In this document: positions 14,344 through 20,800 of the stretch, piece after piece
How the letters are laid out: each line of letters opens with the position of its first letter
Position numbering within the stretch: the stretch's first letter is position 1
DNA from: Micrococcales bacterium UBA7469
GTDB taxonomy: Bacteria; Actinomycetota; Actinomycetes; Actinomycetales; Microbacteriaceae
Length of the DNA: 20,800 nucleotides
Direction of reading: 5' to 3'
Assembly: GCA_002479805.1 (NCBI GenBank)
Contig: DLPB01000026.1
Span: forward strand, 925 to 21,724
Notes under the pieces: generated by a model
Told to the model about the DNA's origin: nothing
Databases searched by the model: none
The model's input: the letters and a program-made list of their open reading frames with translations, nothing else
Program-made: the position numbers and the translations under genes

Positions 14344-14840
14344 GTGAACTAGCGCTATTTCTGGTAAGAATCGGCTTTGTAGCGGTGCTGTGGATCTTTA
14401 TCCTCAGCCTGCTATCGGTGATTCGTGCCGACCTATACGGAAGACGCGTCATCAGCAAGATTGCCAAGCAGAATGCTCCGGCCCTTGCAGGTGGCGCATC
14501 AGTTGCGGGTTCGGTGGCGAGCCTGGGCATTGAAGACGGCGAAGTTTTTGAACCCACTCAGATTGCAATGCTCACCGGAAGAACCGCGGGAACCTTCATT
14601 GACATTGCAGGCAAGCGCGAGTTGCTGATTGGTCGCGGCGCCAGCTGCGATGTTGTGATTTCGGATGAATTTGCCTCCAACATGCACTCCAAGTTGGTGT
14701 TGGTTGGTGAGGACTGGGTGCTGCAGGACCTGAATTCCACTAACGGCACGTTCCTAGACGGTAGGAAGGTCACCACGCCGGCAACCATTCGCCAGGGTGC
14801 AACCATTCGAATCGGCACTACCACCTTCGAGTTGAGGTAA
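14340..14840 (+). CDS. fhaB: FHA-domain membrane protein FhaB (FipA-type)
   Basis: Membrane-tethered phosphothreonine reader; the mycobacterial homologue (FipA) links FtsZ and FtsQ and supports division under stress. It has 166 residues: one membrane helix at about 5-27 (LFLVRIGFVAVLWIFIL), a cytoplasmic linker, and a C-terminal FHA domain from about residue 95 to the end. The core FHA residues are present: Gly98-Arg99, Ser113-x-x-His116 and Asn135-Gly136. The start ATG overlaps the fhaA stop in ATGA, so translation is probably coupled. Two stop codons in tandem (TAATAA) end it, six bases before pstP. Confidence 0.94.
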   Translation: MSELALFLVRIGFVAVLWIFILSLLSVIRADLYGRRVISKIAKQNAPALAGGASVAGSVASLGIEDGEVFEPTQIAMLTGRTAGTFIDIAGKRELLIGRGASCDVVISDEFASNMHSKLVLVGEDWVLQDLNSTNGTFLDGRKVTTPATIRQGATIRIGTTTFELR

Positions 14841-14846
14841 TAAACC

Positions 14847-16097
14847 TTGGCGGTTAAATCCATCTCCTATGCGGCGAGCGATATCGGTAAGCACCGCAGC
14901 TCGAACCAGGACTCGGGCTACGCAGGTTATCAACTGTTTTTCGTTGCTGACGGTATGGGCGGTCACGCCGGTGGCGATATTGCCTCGGCAATTTCCTCGC
15001 AGCGCATTGCGCTAACCGATGCCAGATACGAGAACACCGAGGAAGCCATCGAGTCACTCCGCACCGGCATCCTCGAGGCGAATGGCATGCTGGCCTCGAC
15101 CGTTGCCGACCACCCTGAACTTGAGGGCATGGGCACCACCTTCTCTGGAATGCTGCTGCACGGCTCACAAATCATTACCGCGCACATCGGTGACTCGAGA
15201 ATCTATCGAGCCAGGGATGGCGAAGTAACCCAGATCACCGCAGACCACACCTTCGTGCAGAAGCTGGTTGACCTCGGTCGCATCACCCCGGAAGAAGCTT
15301 TGGTGCACCCTCGCCGCAGCGTCTTGATGCGGGTATTGGGAGATGTTTCTGGCGAGCCAGAGATCGACATCGCGCTGCACGATGCGCTGCCGGGAGATCG
15401 TTGGTTGCTCTGCAGCGATGGTCTAAGCGGAGTGGTCCCAGAGAACGTAATGGATCGCATCCTGACCTCCCGAATCCCAACCGAAGAGGTTGCCGAGCTA
15501 TTGGTTGGCGAGGCCTTGGAATTTGGTGCACCGGACAATGTCACCGTGGTGATTGTGGATTTGGTTCGTCCCGCCACCAACAGCGAATTCGAACCGAGCG
15601 CACACTTCGTCGGCTCTGCGGCCAATGAGGTAGTAATCGAGGAGCGCAAGGGTGGCAAGATTCTGCGCCTGTTCTCACCGCGCAACTTGCTTGAGCTGCT
15701 GCAGACCCCTGAGGACCCAACTCAGTACGCACCTGAATCTGAGGAGCTACTGAACAAGATTCTTTCTGAGACCAGACGCAAGATTCGCTGGCGCTCATTC
15801 CGCATCATTCTGAGCTGGCTGTTGGTAGCAGGGCTAATTGCCGGCCTGGGCTACATCGCCTACCAATACACCCAGACTCGCTACTACGTTGATGTTTACC
15901 AGGGTCAAGTGACCATCTTCCAGGGCATTCGCGAATCCCTGGGCCCTTGGAAATTCTCCGAGCCATATTTTGTGAGCGATATTCAAGTCGATGACCTAGA
16001 GCCTTTCCAGCAAACCCTGATCGAACGCTCGATTTCTGCCGAATCACTCGAGGATGCCGAGCGCATCCTCGAGCAGCTTGGGGATAGCACCAAATGA
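14847..16097 (+). CDS. pstP: PP2C-family Ser/Thr phosphatase PstP, membrane-anchored
   Basis: Dephosphorylates PknA/PknB and their targets, and is the counterpart of the kinases later in the cluster. The 416-residue protein has a cytoplasmic PP2C domain at about 1-240 with metal-binding motifs in order: SNQDSG (Asp22), ADGMGGHAGGD (34-44), MGTTF, IGDSRIYR (114-121), LCSDGLSG (188-195) and GAPDNVT (227-233). A juxtamembrane linker follows, then one helix at about 318-341 (FRIILSWLLVAGLIAGLGYI) and an outer domain of some 75 residues. The start is taken as TTG 14847, with GAGG about 10 bases upstream, a rather long spacing. It ends in an ATGA overlap with the next gene. Confidence 0.95.
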   Translation: MAVKSISYAASDIGKHRSSNQDSGYAGYQLFFVADGMGGHAGGDIASAISSQRIALTDARYENTEEAIESLRTGILEANGMLASTVADHPELEGMGTTFSGMLLHGSQIITAHIGDSRIYRARDGEVTQITADHTFVQKLVDLGRITPEEALVHPRRSVLMRVLGDVSGEPEIDIALHDALPGDRWLLCSDGLSGVVPENVMDRILTSRIPTEEVAELLVGEALEFGAPDNVTVVIVDLVRPATNSEFEPSAHFVGSAANEVVIEERKGGKILRLFSPRNLLELLQTPEDPTQYAPESEELLNKILSETRRKIRWRSFRIILSWLLVAGLIAGLGYIAYQYTQTRYYVDVYQGQVTIFQGIRESLGPWKFSEPYFVSDIQVDDLEPFQQTLIERSISAESLEDAERILEQLGDSTK

Positions 16098-17458
16098 GTA
16101 ACGTCTCGCTGACCACAGCCATCCCGATGCTGCTCAAGGCAGTGCCTCGGTCGAGAAACTTTGAGGCTGTGCTGCTGATTTGGGTGGCGGGTATTCACGC
16201 CTTTGCACTGGCTCAGGTGCAGCTTGCGGTATTGCAGAAGATGAGCTGGGACATGCTGTTTTACTGGGCACCACCGGCAATCTCCGCAGCCATCGTGCAC
16301 TACGTGCTGCGCAAGCACGCGGTTGGTGCCGATGGTTTGATGCTGCCACTTGCCTACCTGCTAAATGGCTTGGGCATCGCGATGATCTATCGACTGGATC
16401 TGGCTGAGATCGCTCGCGGTGGCATCGAGATTTACGCCGATCGGCAAGTTTGGCTTAGCTGTTTTGCCATGATTGTGGCGGCTGCCGTGGTGCGCTTGGT
16501 CCCAAACCACCTGGTGCTCAGAAGGTATCCGTATCTAGCAGGAGCAATGGCGGTATTCCTGCTGATGCTGCCGGCCGCTCCGGTGATTGGTAAAACCATC
16601 AACGGCGCAACGCTTTGGGTTGGAATTGGCGAGCTTTCATTCCAACCGGGCGAGGTTGCCAAGATTTTGCTGGCAATCTTCTTTGCCGGCTATCTCGTTT
16701 CGAAAAAGGACACCCTGAGCGAGATTGGCTCGCGGCTTCTGTTCATGAAGGTTCCAAGGGCCAAAGACCTGGGCCCAATCCTGCTGTTCTGGGCGGCATC
16801 GCTAGGCGTGCTGGTCTTGCAGCGTGACCTCGGAACTTCGATTTTGTACTTCGGCCTATTCCTGGTGATGATCTACACCGCTACCGGCCGAGCCTTCTAC
16901 GTCGGTGCCGGGCTAACCATGATGGTCACCGGCGCTCTGGTTGCCTCCCGGGTATTTGATTATGTGGGCAGAAGATTCGATGCCTGGCTGGACCCATTTG
17001 CTGCCGAGAACTACAACGCCGCTGGTGGCAGCTACCAGCTGGTGCAGGCACTATTTGGCATGGCCAATGGCGATGTGATTGGCACAGGTCTTGGTGGTGG
17101 CTTCCCGCAACTCATCCCACTTGCCGAATCAGACTTCATCCTCGCCGCCATCGGTGAAGAGCTTGGCTTGGCGGGACTATTTGCAATTCTCGCCATCTAC
17201 CTACTGCTGGTTTATCGCGGCTTGCGAATTGCCAACAGCCACCCGGATGATTTCTCCCGACTGCTCTCAATTGGGTTGAGCTTTGTAATTGGTTTACAGC
17301 TGTTTGTGGTGGCATCGGGAGTTATGGGGCTATTGCCTATGACTGGCCTCACCACGCCATTTATGGCCGCCGGTGGTTCATCTTTGGTGGCCAACTGGGT
17401 GATTATCGCGCTGCTGCTGCGCATCTCCGACTCCTCGTTTAGGCGGGTGGAGGCATGA
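16094..17458 (+). CDS. SEDS peptidoglycan glycosyltransferase (RodA/FtsW family)
   Basis: Polytopic membrane enzyme that polymerises glycan strands from lipid II, working with a class B PBP. The 454-residue chain is hydrophobic with roughly 12 predicted helices. Family landmarks include LQRDLGTSILYFGLFLVMIY around residues 239-258, the extracellular stretch GDVIGTGLGGGFPQLIPLAESDFI with the conserved acidic region, AAIGEELGLAG, and PMTGLTTPFMAAGGSSL near the end. The last differs from the PxxGxxLPFxSYGGSS form of classical FtsW, and the position upstream of pbpA instead of in the dcw cluster favours the RodA role in elongation. Whether it is the sole SEDS protein cannot be told here. It overlaps pstP and pbpA by four bases each. 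Confidence 0.93.
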   Translation: MSNVSLTTAIPMLLKAVPRSRNFEAVLLIWVAGIHAFALAQVQLAVLQKMSWDMLFYWAPPAISAAIVHYVLRKHAVGADGLMLPLAYLLNGLGIAMIYRLDLAEIARGGIEIYADRQVWLSCFAMIVAAAVVRLVPNHLVLRRYPYLAGAMAVFLLMLPAAPVIGKTINGATLWVGIGELSFQPGEVAKILLAIFFAGYLVSKKDTLSEIGSRLLFMKVPRAKDLGPILLFWAASLGVLVLQRDLGTSILYFGLFLVMIYTATGRAFYVGAGLTMMVTGALVASRVFDYVGRRFDAWLDPFAAENYNAAGGSYQLVQALFGMANGDVIGTGLGGGFPQLIPLAESDFILAAIGEELGLAGLFAILAIYLLLVYRGLRIANSHPDDFSRLLSIGLSFVIGLQLFVVASGVMGLLPMTGLTTPFMAAGGSSLVANWVIIALLLRISDSSFRRVEA

Positions 17459-18906
17459 ACAAACAGGTGAGAAGAGTGGGACTTGCGCTCACCGCCATGT
17501 TCTTGGCGCTCTTTGCCATGGCCAGTTCTATCCAGGTGCTGCGCAGTGCTGAGCTTTACAAAGACAGCCGCAACGTGCGGGCCTCCTACGAGACCTATAA
17601 GACTCAGCGCGGTGCAATCTTGGTGGATGGCATTCCAGTGGTGGAAAGCATTCCGGTAAACGATGCATATCGCTTCAACCGGGAGTACTCATCGGTGCTT
17701 TACAGCCCGGTCATTGGTTACTTCTCGCTGTTCTCGGGAGCCGAGGGCATCGAGCGGCAAATGAACAGCTACCTATCGGGTCAGTCCTCGGCCCAGTTCT
17801 TCGAGCAAATCAATGCGCTGCTGGATGGCAAGCCGGTAACGGGTGCAGCGGTTGAACTCACGCTCGATCCAGATATTCAGCGGGCCGCCTGGGATGCGCT
17901 TGGAGCTCGCAAGGGTGCCGTGGTTGCAATCGAGCCTGCCACCGGTCGCATATTGGCTATGGTCTCAAAACCAACCTACGATGCCAACCTATTGGCAGCA
18001 CATCTTTATGGCCCGGTCACCGATGCCTATCAGACTCTGATTGAAGATGAAGATCAACCGCTGATAAACCGTGCTATCGCTGGCGATCTTTACCACCCGG
18101 GCTCCACCTTCAAGTTGGTGGTTGCGGCTGCCGCCCTGGAATCAGGCCAATACACCGCAACCAGTGAGCTGGAAAACCCGCAGCGCTATCGATTGCCCCG
18201 CACCTTCAGCTTTGTGGAGAACAGCTCGGGCAAGACCTGTGGTACCGGTGAGACGGTGACCCTGGAAACTGCCCTGATCAAATCTTGCAATGTGCCGTTT
18301 GCGATGTTGGCGGTGGCTCTGGGTGAGCAGCGCATCAGGGCTCAGGCAGAGTTGATGGGCTTTGGCAGCGAGCTTGAGATTCCACTGCCGGTCACCCCGA
18401 GCATCTACCCGGAGAACCTGGAAGATTCGCAAGTTGCCCTGACCGGTTTTGGCCAGTTTGATGTGAGAGTCAGCCCGCTGCAGATGGCAATGGTTTCGGC
18501 ATCGATTGCGAACCAGGGAGTTTTGATGCGCCCACAGCTAATCGATTTGATCGTGGCCTCAAACCTAAACGTGCTCAGTCAGCCTGAGCCAGAGGTACTC
18601 TCCTCACCGATGTCAAAACTGACCGCGGGGTTCCTCACCCGCATGATGGTTGACTCGGTGAATTCGGGTGCCGCCACCAAGGCCCAGCTGGCAGGGGTTG
18701 CGGTTGCGGGTAAGACCGGCACCGCAGAGAACGGCCTCAACGATCCATACACGCTTTGGTTCACCGGTTTTGCACCAGCCGAGGCGCCGGAGATTGCGGT
18801 AGCTGTGGTTGTTGAAGACGGCGGTGGAGCGGGGCAAAACGGCACCGGAAACCAGATAGCCGCGCCGATTGCGCGACTAGTGATTGAGGCGGCACTGAAG
18901 CGATGA
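17455..18906 (+). CDS. pbpA: Class B penicillin-binding protein PbpA (transpeptidase)
   Basis: Cross-links peptidoglycan outside the membrane and is the partner of the preceding SEDS glycosyltransferase. The 483-residue protein has a short cytoplasmic start, one anchor at about 8-27, a small N-terminal module, and a transpeptidase domain from about residue 150. The catalytic motifs are complete: STFK with nucleophile Ser217, SCN at 277-279, and KTG at 420-422 (VAVAGKTGTAENG). Size and cluster position match mycobacterial PbpA. Start is ATG 17455 in an ATGA overlap with the SEDS gene, preceded by GGTGGAGG. It ends in another ATGA overlap with pknA. Confidence 0.95.
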   Translation: MNKQVRRVGLALTAMFLALFAMASSIQVLRSAELYKDSRNVRASYETYKTQRGAILVDGIPVVESIPVNDAYRFNREYSSVLYSPVIGYFSLFSGAEGIERQMNSYLSGQSSAQFFEQINALLDGKPVTGAAVELTLDPDIQRAAWDALGARKGAVVAIEPATGRILAMVSKPTYDANLLAAHLYGPVTDAYQTLIEDEDQPLINRAIAGDLYHPGSTFKLVVAAAALESGQYTATSELENPQRYRLPRTFSFVENSSGKTCGTGETVTLETALIKSCNVPFAMLAVALGEQRIRAQAELMGFGSELEIPLPVTPSIYPENLEDSQVALTGFGQFDVRVSPLQMAMVSASIANQGVLMRPQLIDLIVASNLNVLSQPEPEVLSSPMSKLTAGFLTRMMVDSVNSGAATKAQLAGVAVAGKTGTAENGLNDPYTLWFTGFAPAEAPEIAVAVVVEDGGGAGQNGTGNQIAAPIARLVIEAALKR

Positions 18907-20318
18907 AGCCAGCAGTAGGACAACTTTACGGAGACCGCTATCGGCTCCAGCTTCGCATTGCCATCGGCGGCATGGGTGAGGTTTGGCAGGCCGAAGACGA
19001 ACTAATCCTCCGTCAGGTAGCAATCAAGATCCTCAAAGAGGAATACATGGGTGACCCCATGTTCCTAGAGCGCTTCCGCACCGAGGCCAAGAGTGCCGCA
19101 CTGGTTGAGCACGAGGGCATTGCAAACATCTTTGACTATGGCGAAGATGCCGGCAGCGCATACCTGGTGATGGAGTTGGTGCCGGGTGAATCGCTCTCCA
19201 GATTGCTCGAGCGCGAGAAGAAGCTCTCTGAGGAGAAGGTCTTGGACATCATCGCCCAGACTTCCAGAGCGCTGGGTGCTGCTCACTCGAGAGGGCTAGT
19301 CCACCGAGACATCAAGCCCGGCAATTTGCTAATTACCCCCGAGGGCAAGGTGAAGATCACCGACTTTGGTATTGCCAGAGTGGGTGATCAGGTACCGCTG
19401 ACTAAAACCGGTCAGGTGATGGGAACCGTGCAGTACCTCGCCCCTGAGCAAGCCACCGGCAAGACCTCCACCCCTGCCACCGATCTCTACTCGCTTGGCG
19501 TGGTCGCCTATGAGGCACTGGCTGGCAAGCGACCATTTACCGGTGAAAACCAGATGGCAATCGCCATGGCACACATCAACGAGATGCCACCTGCGCTTCC
19601 GGAAACCATTGACCCCAGGGTGCAGAACCTGGTGCTGAGCTGCCTGGCAAAAAAGCCATCTCAAAGACCAGAGTCCGCCACCTCACTAGCAATTCGTGCC
19701 GAGGCACTGCTTCGCGAAAAGCGCAAGCCTGGTTTTAGAGTCAACCCCTCGACCGACACCAGCTACATCGAGCAGAGTGTCACCGAGGTAATCCCCACCG
19801 ACACCGCACCGCTGCCGCGAGCGCCGATTGTCTGGCCGTGGCTTGCGACCGTTGGACTTTTGGGCATCACGGCGATCGTGGTGATTGTGGCGATTCTGTC
19901 TGAGCCTGACACCGAGAATCTGCCAACCCAGAGCCCGACCAGCTCGGAGACCACCCCGAGCGAGGGTGCTACCGAGAGTGCAGTGGTGACCGAATCCCCA
20001 GAGGCAACCAGCGAATTGATTTTGAGATCTGAAATCATCGGCGAAAACCTCAGCATCGTTACCGCTCGACTAGCCGAGTTGGGAATGCGAGTGAATGCGA
20101 TTGCCGGCGACGAGGTGCCGGCCGGTAGCCCGCTGGCTAGAACGGTTTATGCAGTTTCTCCAACCGGAAACATAACGATTGGCAGTGTCATCGACGTTAC
20201 CTATTACGTGGAGAAGGTTGAGGATGCACCGGTTGTGATTCCTAATCCCGGAACCACCGACTCTGCCACGGTTTCTGACCCGGCGGCCGGGTCCACCGAA
20301 GAGGGTTCGCAGGGGTAA
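18903..20318 (+). CDS. pknA: Eukaryotic-like Ser/Thr protein kinase PknA
   Basis: Transmembrane kinase controlling growth and division. The 471 residues include a cytoplasmic kinase domain at about 13-270 with a glycine loop IAIGGMGEVW, catalytic Lys42 (VAIK), HRDIKPGN (134-141), DFG (154-156), an activation loop with Thr167 and Thr169, and APE at 180-182. A juxtamembrane segment leads to one helix at about 309-332. Outside lies a Ser/Thr/Glu-rich linker and a domain at about 374-437 (LSIVTARLAELGMRV, TIGSVIDVTYYV) that resembles a single divergent PASTA repeat. Mycobacterial PknA has no such repeat, so this is a notable difference, although the match is by eye. The C-terminal tail is low complexity. 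Start is by ATGA overlap with pbpA. Confidence 0.94.
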   Translation: MKPAVGQLYGDRYRLQLRIAIGGMGEVWQAEDELILRQVAIKILKEEYMGDPMFLERFRTEAKSAALVEHEGIANIFDYGEDAGSAYLVMELVPGESLSRLLEREKKLSEEKVLDIIAQTSRALGAAHSRGLVHRDIKPGNLLITPEGKVKITDFGIARVGDQVPLTKTGQVMGTVQYLAPEQATGKTSTPATDLYSLGVVAYEALAGKRPFTGENQMAIAMAHINEMPPALPETIDPRVQNLVLSCLAKKPSQRPESATSLAIRAEALLREKRKPGFRVNPSTDTSYIEQSVTEVIPTDTAPLPRAPIVWPWLATVGLLGITAIVVIVAILSEPDTENLPTQSPTSSETTPSEGATESAVVTESPEATSELILRSEIIGENLSIVTARLAELGMRVNAIAGDEVPAGSPLARTVYAVSPTGNITIGSVIDVTYYVEKVEDAPVVIPNPGTTDSATVSDPAAGSTEEGSQG

Positions 20319-20390
20319 AGACAGTGGCCGAGTCCTACAGGCAACAACCAGCTTCAAAAACTAAACTATGGCGGGGTAGAAAGAGCTATT

Positions 20391-20800
20391 TTGACTGAGA
20401 ACGAAAGACTGATTGCCGGCCGTTACCGGATGGGGCAGTTGGTGGGCCGCGGCGGCATGGCCGAGGTTTACGAGGGTTACGACACTCGCCTCGGACGCAC
20501 TGTTGCAATCAAGCTACTCAAGTCAGACCTTGCCAATGACGCCAGTTTCGAATCCAAGTTCCGCCAGGAGGCGCAGGCCTCTGCTCGCATGGCACACCCA
20601 ACCATCGTTCGGGTTTATGACGCTGGCGAAGAAGAGACCACCGACGAAAACGGCAATCCGCGCAAGACCCCTTACATCATCATGGAGCTGGTCCGCGGTC
20701 GGCTGCTACGCGAACTAATTCACGAAGGTGGCGTAGCGCCGGAGCAGGCAATTCGCTACATCGGTGGCATTCTCACTGCCCTAGAGGTTTCCCACCGCGC
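20391..20800 (+). CDS. pknB: Ser/Thr protein kinase PknB, N-terminal part (cut by window edge)
   Basis: Second kinase of the cluster; PknB normally senses lipid II or muropeptides through outer PASTA repeats, which would lie beyond the edge. The 136 visible codons show the start of a kinase domain: GRYRMGQLVGRGGMAEVYEG with the glycine loop, VAIKLLKSDL with the catalytic lysine near residue 40, HPTIVRVYDAGEE, and IIMELVRGRLLRELI. TTG 20391 is the first ATG/GTG/TTG codon in this frame after the in-frame stop of pknA at 20316-20318, and the sequence from it resembles a normal family N-terminus. The ribosome-binding site is weak (AAGAG five bases upstream). Unlike the other junctions there is a 72-base gap before it, with a TAAACT box at 20362-20367 that could be an internal promoter. 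Confidence 0.94.
   Translation, partial: MTENERLIAGRYRMGQLVGRGGMAEVYEGYDTRLGRTVAIKLLKSDLANDASFESKFRQEAQASARMAHPTIVRVYDAGEEETTDENGNPRKTPYIIMELVRGRLLRELIHEGGVAPEQAIRYIGGILTALEVSHR

Noticed and set aside
15203..15685. 160-codon minus-strand open frame opposite pstP
   Set aside because: Shadow of the PP2C domain; Ser/Thr/Pro/Arg-rich with no motif.
1..20800. Defence island, prophage, transposon or integrated element
   Set aside because: No transposase, integrase, phage structural gene, terminal repeats or abrupt composition change was seen. The methyltransferase alone is not evidence of a restriction system.

Overview
The window looks like a small-genome actinobacterium, most probably a freshwater or marine Microbacteriaceae (Luna-type lineage such as Rhodoluna or Aquiluna). 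This placement is inference. It rests on moderate GC content, actinobacterial versions of the proteins, very tight packing, frequent TTG starts, TANNNT-type -10 boxes placed for leaderless mRNAs, and the complete actinobacterial fhaA-fhaB-pstP-rodA/ftsW-pbpA-pknA-pknB cluster. In many actinobacteria that cluster lies near oriC.

Layout. 1-632 (-): N-terminal part of prephenate dehydratase, cut by the left edge. 756-2381 (+): phosphoglucomutase. 2345-3181 (-): membrane-anchored VanY-type D,D-carboxypeptidase, divergent from a 14-TM DHA2 drug exporter (3210-4892, +). 4897-7397 (+): promoter, TPP riboswitch and thiB-thiP, two parts of a thiamine ABC importer with no ATPase gene beside them. 7339-8184 (-): solitary beta-class adenine DNA methyltransferase. 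8203-8535 (+): small GNAT protein. 8532-11044 (-): hotdog thioesterase-like protein coupled to an M13 peptidase. 11086-11994 (+): tRNA hydroxylase TrhO. A bidirectional terminator (12000-12040) separates trhO from an unrecognised secreted protein (12071-12706, -) with a Gly/His/Lys-rich tail. 12836-13559 (-): TRIC-type channel gene directly behind tRNA-Leu(CAG). 13675-20800 (+): the cell-wall growth and Ser/Thr phosphorylation cluster, with pknB cut by the right edge.

How the genes fit together. The last 7 kb is one regulatory and morphogenetic unit. PknA and PknB phosphorylate proteins, PstP reverses this, FhaA and FhaB read phosphothreonine, and the SEDS glycosyltransferase with the class B PBP builds peptidoglycan. 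Four of its junctions are 4-base ATGA overlaps. The thiamine genes are controlled by TPP, apparently at translation: the ribosome-binding site sits in a hairpin whose 5' arm can instead pair with the start of the aptamer.

Most of the window is housekeeping DNA. I saw no phage, transposon, CRISPR array or defence island. The observations most worth checking are the missing ThiQ, the solitary methyltransferase, the secreted repeat-tailed protein, the tRNA-Leu/TRIC junction, the overlapping 3' ends and the recurrent leaderless promoter layout. No stretch longer than about 145 bases lacks a gene or RNA. Coordinates and translations were worked by hand, and no homology search was run.
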